Shown: positions 51,457 through 60,082 of the stretch, piece by piece
Position numbering within the stretch: position 1 is the stretch's first letter
Layout of the letters: the number at the start of each line of letters is the position of its first letter
Assembly (NCBI GenBank): GCA_046728175.1
Contig: JBKPEA010000066.1
Location: 1-64,000, forward strand
Direction: 5' to 3'
Source of the DNA: JAFAHS01 sp046728175
GTDB taxonomy: Bacteria > Desulfobacterota > Binatia > Binatales > Binataceae
DNA: 64,000 bases
Program-made: the position numbers and the translations under genes
The notes under the pieces: generated by a model
Told to the model about the DNA's origin: nothing
What the model saw: the letters and a program-made list of their open reading frames with translations, nothing else
The model's database searches: none

Positions 51457-53811
51457 ATGGGTCAGCAAGACCACCATCAACACCTCGATAGCGCCGCCCG
51501 ATCCGGCGCCCCCACCGTGAAAGATCCGGTTTGCGGAATGGACGTGAATCCCGCTACCGCGGCGGGTTCGATCGAACGTCACGGCACGACCTACCACTTC
51601 TGCAGCCAGAAGTGTCTTGCGAAGTTCAAGCAAAACCCAGAGCAGTTCGTCGGTGGTTCGCCGAAAGCGGTGGTCCAACCATCTCCCGAACTGAGCGCAC
51701 CACCTGGCACGCAGTACACCTGCCCGATGCATCCCGAGATCGTCCGCGATGCGGCGGGCGTCTGTCCGATTTGCGGTATGGCTCTGGAGCCGATCGCGCC
51801 GCACGCAGAGAGCGCCGACGCGAATCCAGAGCTGCTCGATATGACTCGCCGTTTCTGGATCGGACTTGCGCTCACGGTTCCGATCCTCGTGGAAATGCTA
51901 TTGCCCGAGCGCGTCCTGATGGCTGTGATGGCTCCCGCCGCCATGCAAGTGCTGATGCTCGTTCTGGCGACTCCCGTGGTGTTGTGGGCAGGGTGGCCGT
52001 TCTTTGAGCGCGGATACCAGTCGCTGAAGACGCTCAATCTCAACATGTTCACGCTCATCGCAAGTGGCGTGGGTGTCGCATATGTGTACAGTCTGCTGGC
52101 CACTCTCGCGCGCCAGATTTTCCCGGCTTCACTGCGCGACCCGCATGGTCTGATACCAGCATATTTCGAGGCGGCCGCCTCGATTGTGGTACTGGTCCTG
52201 CTCGGACAGGTGCTAGAACTCCGTGCGCGCAGCCAGACCAGCGGGGCGATTCGCGCTCTGCTGGGATTCGCTCCCAAGACCGCACGGCGTATCGCCGATG
52301 ATGGCCACGAGTCGGATGTCCCTCTGGACAATGTGCGGCCGGGAGACAGGCTCCGGGTCCGACCCGGCGAGAAGGTCCCGGTCGACGGCTCGATAATCGA
52401 AGGGGCCAGCGCGATTGACGAAGCGATGGTCACGGGAGAGCCGGTCCCGGTCGAGAAGAAGGCCGGCGATCGAGTGATCGGCGGCACCGTAAACACCAGC
52501 GGGGGAATCGTGATGCGCGCCGAACGCGTCGGCGCGGGAACGCTGCTCGCGCAGATTGTGCAGATGGTAAGTGCGGCGCAACGAAGCCGCGCACCGATTC
52601 AGCGCCTGGCCGATCGGGTAAGCGCCTATTTCGTGCCCGCGGTGATGGTGGCGGCGATGGCCACCTTTGTCGTTTGGCTGGGAGTCGGTGCGGGGCTGGG
52701 ACGCGCGGTGGTAAACGCGGTGGCTGTGTTGATCATCGCGTGCCCGTGTGCGCTGGGGCTTGCAACCCCGATGGCGATAATGGTCGGAACCGGACGCGGC
52801 GCGCGCGAAGGCGTGCTGGTGCGTAACGCAGAGGCGCTCGAGATTCTCGAGCGCGTCGACACGTTGCTCGCAGACAAGACCGGGACCCTGACCGAAGGAA
52901 GGCCGCGCCTGGTTTCGGTCACCGCAGTGGATCGGACCAGCGAGAGCGAAGTCCTCGCCTATGCGGCTGCGCTGGAACGCGCCAGTGAGCATCCGCTCGC
53001 TGCGGCAATTGTGGCCGGGGCGGAGTCGAAGGGCCTCGCGCTGTCTCAGGTGAAAGACTTCAAGGCGGTTGCGGGAAAAGGAGTGACCGGAAACGTCGAC
53101 GGTCATTCAATCGTCCTCGGTAATCCGTCGCTCTTTGCTGAGCTTGGTATCGAAGCCTCCACCGTCGCAACTCTCGCCGAGCAACTTAGCGGTGACGGAC
53201 AAACCGTGATGCTGGTAGCCGTCGACGGACGCGCCGCGGGAATGATCGCGGTCGCCGACCCGATCAAGTCCTCGACCCCGGACGCTGTGCGGGCACTACA
53301 CGACGAAGGCGTACGCATCGTCATGCTGACCGGAGACGGCCGAGTAACCGCCACCGTGGTAGCGGCAAAACTCGGAATCGACGAGGTCCGCGCGCAAGTG
53401 CTCCCGGCTGCCAAAGCGGAAGAAGTGAAGCGGCTCCAGGCGCAGGGGCGTATCGTCGCGATGGCGGGCGATGGAATCAACGATGCCCCGGCGCTGGCCA
53501 CCGCTCAGGTGGGAATTGCGATGGGTACCGGCACCGATGTCGCGATGGAAAGCGCCGGCGTCACGCTGGTGAAAGGCGACTTGCGCAGTATCGCCAAGGC
53601 GCGGCGCCTGTCGCGTGCGACCATGCGCAACATCCGCCAGAATCTCTTCTTCGCCTTCTTCTACAACGTACTCGGTGTGCCGATCGCGGCGGGCGTTCTG
53701 TACCCGTTCCTGGGTCTGTTGCTGAGTCCGATAATCGCAAGTGCGGCGATGAGCCTGAGTTCAGTCTCCGTGGTGACCAACGCACTACGCCTCCGTCATG
53801 TGCGATTGTGA
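51457..53811 (+). CDS. copA: Copper-translocating P1B-type ATPase with N-terminal YHS and HMBD
   Basis: The 784-residue pump exports Cu(I) or a similar metal from the cytosol. In order: His-rich start, a YHS-like domain (about 21-66, DPVCGMDVNP and CSQKCLAKF), a heavy-metal-binding domain (about 88-112, YTCPMHPEI and CPICGMAL), eight membrane segments with CPC at 429-431 (ACPCALGLATP), phosphorylation Asp473 in DKTGT, SEHPLAAAIV, TGD and MAGDGINDAPAL. The N-terminal layout with a YHS domain and HMBD is a bacterial CopA/CopB variant. An ATG at 51397 would add 20 residues without a motif. No copper chaperone or CueR-type regulator is adjacent. Confidence 0.93.
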   Translation: MGQQDHHQHLDSAARSGAPTVKDPVCGMDVNPATAAGSIERHGTTYHFCSQKCLAKFKQNPEQFVGGSPKAVVQPSPELSAPPGTQYTCPMHPEIVRDAAGVCPICGMALEPIAPHAESADANPELLDMTRRFWIGLALTVPILVEMLLPERVLMAVMAPAAMQVLMLVLATPVVLWAGWPFFERGYQSLKTLNLNMFTLIASGVGVAYVYSLLATLARQIFPASLRDPHGLIPAYFEAAASIVVLVLLGQVLELRARSQTSGAIRALLGFAPKTARRIADDGHESDVPLDNVRPGDRLRVRPGEKVPVDGSIIEGASAIDEAMVTGEPVPVEKKAGDRVIGGTVNTSGGIVMRAERVGAGTLLAQIVQMVSAAQRSRAPIQRLADRVSAYFVPAVMVAAMATFVVWLGVGAGLGRAVVNAVAVLIIACPCALGLATPMAIMVGTGRGAREGVLVRNAEALEILERVDTLLADKTGTLTEGRPRLVSVTAVDRTSESEVLAYAAALERASEHPLAAAIVAGAESKGLALSQVKDFKAVAGKGVTGNVDGHSIVLGNPSLFAELGIEASTVATLAEQLSGDGQTVMLVAVDGRAAGMIAVADPIKSSTPDAVRALHDEGVRIVMLTGDGRVTATVVAAKLGIDEVRAQVLPAAKAEEVKRLQAQGRIVAMAGDGINDAPALATAQVGIAMGTGTDVAMESAGVTLVKGDLRSIAKARRLSRATMRNIRQNLFFAFFYNVLGVPIAAGVLYPFLGLLLSPIIASAAMSLSSVSVVTNALRLRHVRL

Positions 53812-53926
53812 GCCACCCGACCCAAGGGCGCTACCTTTGCGGCGGTTTTTAGGATTTGGAGGTTTTTCTTCCTGGGTCCTTTGTGGTGCAATCAGTAAGA
53901 CTCCGATTCCCTTGAGGTGATTGGCC

Positions 53927-54871
53927 ATGGCTCTGGCGCTGGACCCACAAATGAAGGCGATGCTCGATTTTGCGAACGCTTCCGGGCCGATGTTTCTGCG
54001 CGCAGAAACGCCGGAGCAGGCGCGCGTTAAGATGCAGGCCCTGCTGGAAGCGCGTACCGTCGAGCCGCCCGCGGTCTATCGCGTTGAGGATCGGCAGGTT
54101 CCGGGACTGCATGGGCCAGTTCCGATACGGGTCTACACCTCGGAGGGCAGGGTCCCGAAGGGCGTGCTCATGTATTTTCATGGCGGCGGATGGGTGCTCG
54201 GCAGTATCACGACGCACGACGTACTCTGCCGCTCGCTGGCCAATGCCGCCGGATGCATCGTGGTATCGGTGGACTACCGGTTGGCGCCCGAGCACAAATT
54301 TCCTGCAGGGCCCGAGGATTGCTACGCGGCAACCAAATGGGCCGCCGCTAACGCGGCGTCATTTGGCGGTGATCCGAATCGAGTCGCGGTTGGGGGTGAC
54401 AGCGCCGGCGGCAACCTTGCGACGGTGTGCGCCCTGATGGCGCGCGACCGCGGAGGGCCCAAGCTGGTTTTTCAGTTGCTCTTCTATCCGGCTATATCGG
54501 CCGCAAACGACACTCCATCGCAAAAAGAATTCTCCGATGACGGGTTCGTGCTATCCCGCGCCGATATGGAATGGTTCTGGGGTCACTACTTGAACCAACC
54601 GACAGACGCGGCCAATCCGCTGGCCTGTCCGAACAAAGCGAAGAACCTGGCCGGCCTGCCTCCGGCGCTGGTGGAGACTGCGAGTCACGACCCGTTGCGC
54701 GACGAGGGCGAGCGATACGCCGAGCAGATGAAAAAGGCCGGCGTAAGGGTCACGCTCACGCGCTACGAGGGCGTCACTCACGGCTTCGTCAGCTTCGCCG
54801 ACGCACTGGACCAGGGCAAGGCCGGAATCAAGAAAGCAGGCGAGGCCCTGCGCGGTGCTTTCGGAAAGTAG
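53927..54871 (+). CDS. Alpha/beta hydrolase, HSL-like lipase/esterase
   Basis: The 314-residue esterase has the oxyanion-hole motif HGGGWVLGS, nucleophile Ser in GGDSAGGNLA, catalytic Asp near ETASHDPLRDEGE and His in YEGVTHGFVSFA, the hormone-sensitive lipase family pattern. It hydrolyses short or medium esters; substrate is unknown. The ATG at 53927 has GAGGTGA seven bases upstream. It stands between the copper ATPase and the KirBac gene. Confidence 0.92.
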   Translation: MALALDPQMKAMLDFANASGPMFLRAETPEQARVKMQALLEARTVEPPAVYRVEDRQVPGLHGPVPIRVYTSEGRVPKGVLMYFHGGGWVLGSITTHDVLCRSLANAAGCIVVSVDYRLAPEHKFPAGPEDCYAATKWAAANAASFGGDPNRVAVGGDSAGGNLATVCALMARDRGGPKLVFQLLFYPAISAANDTPSQKEFSDDGFVLSRADMEWFWGHYLNQPTDAANPLACPNKAKNLAGLPPALVETASHDPLRDEGERYAEQMKKAGVRVTLTRYEGVTHGFVSFADALDQGKAGIKKAGEALRGAFGK

Positions 54872-55007
54872 CCACACGACATTCCAAAGCAGGTAGCTTA
54901 GCACCCCCCCGAGCGCGGCTGGGGGTCACACTTTGCGCCGCAGCGCCTCGAAGCCAACAGTCGACACTGGCGGTGAGCCGAGCGCGCCAGGGGTATACTC
55001 TTCCGGG

Positions 55008-55859
55008 ATGGCCGAGGATCCATCGGAGTCTTATCAGAGCGTCGGCGGTAGTCGCGCAACACCGTTTGCGGACCTCTACCATTACCTGGTTCGCTCGCCG
55101 TGGCCGATCCTGCTGATACTGGTACTGGGCGCGTTTACCGCCGCCAACGCGCTGTTTGGTCTGGCCTACTGGCTCGACGGAGGGGTGCAGGGTGCACGGC
55201 CCGACTCGTATCCCGACATGTTCTTCTTCAGCATACAGACCATGTCGACGATCGGGTACGGTGTGCTGCATCCGAACACGTTGTTCTCCAACGCGTTGGT
55301 TTCGGTCGAAGCGCTGATGGGCCTGGTCGGACTCGCCGTGATGACCGGGCTGGTGTTCGCCAAGTTCTCGCTGCCCAGCGCGCGGGTGCGTTTCAGCCGC
55401 TACGTGGTGGTGTCGAGGCGCGATGGCGTTCCGAGCCTCATGTTCAGGATGGCGAATCTGCGCGAGAGCCGCATTCTCGAAGCGCAGATCCATATGACCT
55501 TTTCGCGTATTGAGGTTACCGGCGAGGGTGAACGGCTGCGCCGTTTTTACGATCTCCGATTGCAGCGCGAGCGCAGCGCGCTGTTTACCCTGAGCTGGAC
55601 CGCGGTTCATCAGATCCTGCCCGATAGTCCGCTCTCGGGCGAGACGCCCGAGTCGATTCGCGACTCCGGCGTCATGGTCGTCATATCCTTGACTGGACTG
55701 GAGGAGACTTTTTCGCAGACCGTCAACGCCCGACACTACTACGGAGCTGAAGACATACTGTGGGGCAAGCGACTGGCCGACATCACCAGCTTTCGGGGCG
55801 GGGGAACACCGGTGCTCGACTATTCGCGCTTCGATGAAGTAGTCGACGCGCCACTGTAG
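55008..55859 (+). CDS. Inward-rectifier potassium channel (KirBac family)
   Basis: The 283-residue channel subunit has a slide helix (DLYHYLVRSPWP), two membrane helices around residues 32-52 and 97-118, the selectivity filter TIGYG (81-85) in QTMSTIGYGVLHP, and a large cytoplasmic immunoglobulin-like C-terminal domain with SRIEVTGEGERLRRFYDL. It is a tetrameric K+ channel. The start at 55008 fits the length of KirBac1.1. It overlaps the convergent APC permease gene by 40 bases at the 3' ends. Confidence 0.92.
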   Translation: MAEDPSESYQSVGGSRATPFADLYHYLVRSPWPILLILVLGAFTAANALFGLAYWLDGGVQGARPDSYPDMFFFSIQTMSTIGYGVLHPNTLFSNALVSVEALMGLVGLAVMTGLVFAKFSLPSARVRFSRYVVVSRRDGVPSLMFRMANLRESRILEAQIHMTFSRIEVTGEGERLRRFYDLRLQRERSALFTLSWTAVHQILPDSPLSGETPESIRDSGVMVVISLTGLEETFSQTVNARHYYGAEDILWGKRLADITSFRGGGTPVLDYSRFDEVVDAPL

Positions 55860-57250
55860 CCGGGTTGCTCCTCAAGGCGGGCCGGCCCGCCCCAACGCCG
55901 GCGGGTCAGTGCGTAAGCTGGCCACACCGCGAGCGCCAGCAATAGAGCGATGGTGAAATCTCGTCTGCCGTCGCCTACGGATAACGCGAGGCCGAAGGTT
56001 GCTGACCAGGTCAGTAGGGGCAATATCACCGTCAGCAGCAGACCGGCCCTTCCCCCACCGACAGTAAACAAACCCTCACGGTCGGGAACGAGCTGCCGCA
56101 ACCTAACCAGCGCCGCCATCTCCAGGGTTAGTGCCGCCATATAGAAGAAGACGTCGAGGACCACCAGCGCGAGAAAGCCGAGTGGAACCAGCAGCGTGAA
56201 GGCGAGGCAGCACCAGATAATCGACCTTCGAGGCGTCGCCGTGGTGGCCCATATTTCGCGAAGCGCTGCTGGCAAATAACCCTCGCGCGCGAGCACATAG
56301 GGCATCCGCGAGACCCACAGCATCGCCGCTTGAAAGACTGCAAAGGACATAACGCTGCCGCCGATAGCAATCGCCGCGCCGAGCGTCGGGCCGCCGAGTT
56401 CACTGCCAACCTGAGAGAACCAGCCTTCGTGCCAGTTCGCGCCATTATGAGCGCCGCTCAAAGAAACCATCAGGGGCAGAAGGTAGCCCGCGGCCACCAG
56501 CGGAACCGCCACCGCGATCGCGCGGACGTAATTGCGGCGCGGGTTCTCTATTTCCGCCGAGACGACGCTCAGATTTTCCCATCCGCCGAAATTCCAGATG
56601 ATAACCGTCAACCCCGCGCCCAGCGCTCCCAGAGGATCCGTCCCGAACAGTGGAGCCGAGGGCATCTGAAAATTCGCAATGCGCTCCCAGCCGAGTGCGA
56701 TCAAAATGACGAACGGCAGCAGGAGCAGGACGGCCAGCGCGATCGAGGTGTCGCCGACCGGGCGAATGCCGGCGAGGTTGAGTAATCCAGCCAACCAGAC
56801 CAGGCCCACGCCCATTGCGACCTGCGCGGCAGGCCCGAGCGGGAGCAGATACGACAAATATGCGGCGAACAGGACCGGATAGAGGGCCATGTCCACGGCA
56901 GTGTAGAGGATAGTCAGATAGGCTTCGGCGAAGCCCGCGAAGGGGCCCAGCGCTTCCTTGACCCAGAAGTAGAATCCGCCCTCCACGGGCCGCAGTGCCG
57001 TGAGCTCGGCAGCCATCAGCGCCGTTGGCACGCTTAAGGTCAACGGCACGATCAGGCACAGGAGAATCGCCAGCTTCGGGCCCGCGAACCGGACCGCGTC
57101 CTCCACTCCGTAGGGCCCCCCGCTCACGACCAGATACATCAGGCACACCAGCGAGGTGAAACCGAGAGTCCGACGCGACGTCAGACGGGTAAGGGTGGAT
57201 TGTCCGGAGGAAGGCTCGTCGTTCGTTTGCGATTGAGAGCTGCTGGGCAC
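55820..57250 (-). CDS. APC family amino acid/polyamine permease
   Basis: The 476-residue inner-membrane transporter has about 12 hydrophobic segments. The N-terminal SGGPYGVEDAVR motif is typical of the amino acid/polyamine antiporter-like branch of the APC superfamily (APA or PotE-like family), and GGFYFWVKEALGPFAGFAEA is the following conserved loop. The substrate is unknown. Its 3' end overlaps the KirBac gene by 40 bases on the other strand, leaving no room for an intergenic terminator. It starts at GTG, divergent from the TPR gene across about 215 bases. Confidence 0.9.
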   Translation of the reverse strand: MPSSSQSQTNDEPSSGQSTLTRLTSRRTLGFTSLVCLMYLVVSGGPYGVEDAVRFAGPKLAILLCLIVPLTLSVPTALMAAELTALRPVEGGFYFWVKEALGPFAGFAEAYLTILYTAVDMALYPVLFAAYLSYLLPLGPAAQVAMGVGLVWLAGLLNLAGIRPVGDTSIALAVLLLLPFVILIALGWERIANFQMPSAPLFGTDPLGALGAGLTVIIWNFGGWENLSVVSAEIENPRRNYVRAIAVAVPLVAAGYLLPLMVSLSGAHNGANWHEGWFSQVGSELGGPTLGAAIAIGGSVMSFAVFQAAMLWVSRMPYVLAREGYLPAALREIWATTATPRRSIIWCCLAFTLLVPLGFLALVVLDVFFYMAALTLEMAALVRLRQLVPDREGLFTVGGGRAGLLLTVILPLLTWSATFGLALSVGDGRRDFTIALLLALAVWPAYALTRRRWGGPARLEEQPGYSGASTTSSKRE

Positions 57251-57347
57251 CGTAAAGCAGACGCTCTAGCCGAAGGGGTGAAGGCTGGCAAGGCGATAAT
57301 TCGGCGGACGCTGGCCGTTTATATATCGATTCGGAGGGTGCGGGACG

Positions 57348-57353
57348 TATAAT
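57348..57353 (+). promoter_or_regulatory. Candidate -10 element for the TPR lipoprotein operon
   Basis: A perfect TATAAT is 115 bases before the ATG at 57468, in the divergent gap from the APC permease gene. No good -35 at 17 bases (ATCGAT) is seen. If real, the operon leader is about 108 bases. Confidence 0.35.
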
Positions 57354-57467
57354 GGAAGGGTGCCGAGAGGGTTTGGCGGAAAGGGTAGGGGCCGGTGCTC
57401 TCCCCAAATAGTCCGGCATAGTGCTATTAGATTGGTCGAGAAGCTTCTGGACTCGCCCGTCAAATTA

Positions 57468-59237
57468 ATGAGATTTTCAGCCAAATCTGTAGTGGGCGTG
57501 CTCGCGGTCGCGTCGCTGGTCTTGGTTGGATGTGCGCAAACCGCGCAACGCCCGCCGGAGACCCGGGAAACCGCCAGCACCGGTGATGCGAACAATTTTG
57601 GCGGAGCGCCCGCCGTCGAAATACCCTCGGACGCGAAGGCGATGGGCGCGTTTCTAATCGCGGAAACCGCGAACAACGACAATGATCGCGAAGGCGCGCT
57701 GAAGGGTTATGAAGACGCGGTTCGTTACGACCCAACCAACGCCCAGCTCCGGGTTCGCCTTGCCACTCTCTACGTACGCGACGGCCGCCTGAAAGAAGCG
57801 CTCAACGAGGCCAACGAAGCGCTCAAGGTCAATCCTAATTCGGTCGATGCGCGCCTGCTCGCCGCCGGAATAAGCTCGGCACTCGGCGATGACGCGACCG
57901 CGGAACGCTACTACAAGGAAGTTCTGCAGCTAAGTCCCAAGAACCAGGAGGCCTACCTCTATCTGGGAACGTTGTACGCCAAGCGCGGCGATTTCGCCGC
58001 GGCGGAGAAGACCTTTCAGAGCCTGATCGGACTCGATCCGGGCTCGTTCCTTGGCTACTACTACGCGGGCCGGGTCATGGTAGGGGCCAAGAAGTACAAT
58101 GAGGCCGACCACTACTACCAGGAAGCGCTGGAACGAAATCCGGAACAGGAACTGGTGTTGCTCGACCTCGCTACCCTGCGGATTCTGCAGAACAAGCCGG
58201 AAGAAGCAATCGCCTACTACAAGAAGATCATCCAGATCAATCCGAACAACGAGCTCGCGCGCAAGCGCCTGGCCGAAATCTACGTCGGCCAGAAGAAGTA
58301 CGACGAAGCGCTGGGCGAGCTGCGCCAGCTGGAAGGCATCGAGACTAATCCGACTGACACCCGGACCAAGATTGGGCTCCTCTACTTCCGCAACGGCGAC
58401 TACGATCAGGCCGCGACCCAATTCAACCTGGTGCTTGGGACCGAGCCGAATAACATGCAGGTCCGGTTCTACCTGGGTGCAGTGTACATGGAGCTGAACG
58501 ATTACAACCGCGCCATCGCCGAGTTCGAGGAGGTCCCGCCGACCGATGATCACTATGTCGAGTCGCGCATCCAGCTCGCCATCATCTATGACAAGCAGGA
58601 CCGCTACGACAAATCGATCGATGCGCTGAATGAGGCCTTGAAGCTCAAGCCCAACGACACTGAGCTGATGGGCTTTCTGCGCGAAGTGTACACCGAGAAG
58701 AAAGACTATGCTGCGGCGATTGCGATCGCACGAAACATGGTCGCGATCGATCCGCGCAATGATGACTTTCATTTCAAGCTGGGTGCCTGCCTCGACCTCT
58801 CCAAGCAGCGCGAAGCGGGCATGGCCGAGATGAAGAAAGCGATCGAGCTTAACCCCAAGAACGCCCAGGCCCTCAACTACGTCGGTTATACCTACGCCGA
58901 AGAGGGCAAGAACCTCGAGGAGGCGGAGCAGCTCATCAAGCGGGCCCTCGATGTTCAGCCCGAGGACGGCTTTTACATCGACAGCCTCGGCTGGGTGTAT
59001 TACCAGAAGGGCGAATACAAGAAGGCCGTTGAAATGCTCGAACGCGCGGTCAATCTGACCGGCAGCGATCCGACAATCACCGAGCACCTGGGCGACGCCT
59101 ATCGGAAGATCGGCAAGGTGCGGGAAGCCACGCACGAATACAACGACGCGCTCAAGAAGGCGCAGGAATCGGATCAAGTCGCGCGGCTCAAGGACAAGCT
59201 GCAGGTCCTCGAGCACGCGCAAAATACAGTGCATTGA
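57468..59237 (+). CDS. TPR-rich outer-membrane-type lipoprotein
   Basis: The 589-residue protein has a lipoprotein signal with lipobox LVGC (Cys22), a disordered acidic linker and then about 13-15 tetratricopeptide repeats to the C-terminus, for example LKEALNEANEALKVNPNSVD, PEEAIAYYKKIIQINPNNEL and EYKKAVEMLERAVNLTGSDP. TPRs bind peptides or partner proteins. The ATG at 57468 is preferred over an earlier frame start because it opens the signal peptide. The next gene begins 20 bases after its stop, and a TTG that overlaps the stop is an alternative, so the two form an operon. Confidence 0.87.
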   Translation: MRFSAKSVVGVLAVASLVLVGCAQTAQRPPETRETASTGDANNFGGAPAVEIPSDAKAMGAFLIAETANNDNDREGALKGYEDAVRYDPTNAQLRVRLATLYVRDGRLKEALNEANEALKVNPNSVDARLLAAGISSALGDDATAERYYKEVLQLSPKNQEAYLYLGTLYAKRGDFAAAEKTFQSLIGLDPGSFLGYYYAGRVMVGAKKYNEADHYYQEALERNPEQELVLLDLATLRILQNKPEEAIAYYKKIIQINPNNELARKRLAEIYVGQKKYDEALGELRQLEGIETNPTDTRTKIGLLYFRNGDYDQAATQFNLVLGTEPNNMQVRFYLGAVYMELNDYNRAIAEFEEVPPTDDHYVESRIQLAIIYDKQDRYDKSIDALNEALKLKPNDTELMGFLREVYTEKKDYAAAIAIARNMVAIDPRNDDFHFKLGACLDLSKQREAGMAEMKKAIELNPKNAQALNYVGYTYAEEGKNLEEAEQLIKRALDVQPEDGFYIDSLGWVYYQKGEYKKAVEMLERAVNLTGSDPTITEHLGDAYRKIGKVREATHEYNDALKKAQESDQVARLKDKLQVLEHAQNTVH

Positions 59238-59257
59238 GCCGTCGGGCCGGACAGGCG

Positions 59258-60082
59258 ATGCGATCGCTCGGGCGCCTGACCGCGATCGTCGCACTGGCGA
59301 CCCTGCTCCCGGCATGCGCGTCGTTGAGTCCAGGCACTTCCCCGTCCGGCCCAATAGAACTCTCGCACGATAGCGCGTCCCTAATTCATCAGTTGACGCA
59401 GAAGGTCGCGGAACGTGATCGAGCGCTGGTGTCGATGCAGACGGAGGCGGTGATGGGATACTCGGCGCCGGACCGGCATCCGCCCAAGGTGCGCGAACAG
59501 ATAGTCGCCAAACGCCCGGATAGCCTTCGGGTAGAGGCGCTCTCGGCATTCAACGTCGCGCTAATCCTTGCGACCAGCGGACAACAGCTGGCGATTTTTG
59601 AACCCTCGCGCAACCGGCTCACCCGCGCCGCCGCCACCGCGGACAGCCTGAACCAATTTATCCAGATTCCAATGGCGCCCGCCGACGCGGTGACGCTGCT
59701 GCTGGGAATCGCTCCCGACTCCGCCGCGCTCGCCGCGCGCCCGCCGGACGCAGTTGTGACCGAGGGGGCGATGACGGTGGCCGCGTGGAGCGTCGAAAAC
59801 TCGGCGCGTCGCGAGTTGGGATTTCAGGACGATCAACTTGTGCTGGTCCGGATGCGCAACGCTGACGGGAGCGTCGACTACGAAGTGCGTTACAGCGAAT
59901 ACCAGGATTTGGGGGGACTGATGTTTCCCTATGCGGTGGACGCGAGCTTTCCCAGAGCACAGAGCCGAATTTCATTCCATTACAAACGTCCAATCATCAA
60001 CGGGGAAGTGCCTGACTCGGTGTTCGTTCTCTCCCCGTCCTCCGCTGGGGAGCAGGCCGAGCTGGACAATGCGAATCCATAG
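59258..60082 (+). CDS. LolB-like (DUF4292-type) outer-membrane lipoprotein
   Basis: The 274-residue lipoprotein has the lipobox LLPAC (Cys20) and a mature part that resembles DUF4292, a LolA/LolB-like beta-sandwich with the segments TEAVMGYSAPDRHPPKVREQ and FNVALILATSGQQLAIFEPS. LolB receives lipoproteins from LolA and inserts them in the outer membrane; no LolA gene is nearby and the family is divergent, so the role may be different. The start is an ATG at 59258; a TTG overlapping the TPR stop is possible. It overlaps the next gene by 14 bases. Confidence 0.78.
   Translation: MRSLGRLTAIVALATLLPACASLSPGTSPSGPIELSHDSASLIHQLTQKVAERDRALVSMQTEAVMGYSAPDRHPPKVREQIVAKRPDSLRVEALSAFNVALILATSGQQLAIFEPSRNRLTRAAATADSLNQFIQIPMAPADAVTLLLGIAPDSAALAARPPDAVVTEGAMTVAAWSVENSARRELGFQDDQLVLVRMRNADGSVDYEVRYSEYQDLGGLMFPYAVDASFPRAQSRISFHYKRPIINGEVPDSVFVLSPSSAGEQAELDNANP

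Noticed and set aside
57930..59549. A 539-codon minus-strand frame antisense to the TPR gene
   Set aside because: The sense strand encodes clear TPR repeats; the antisense translation shows only the mirror of the repeats.
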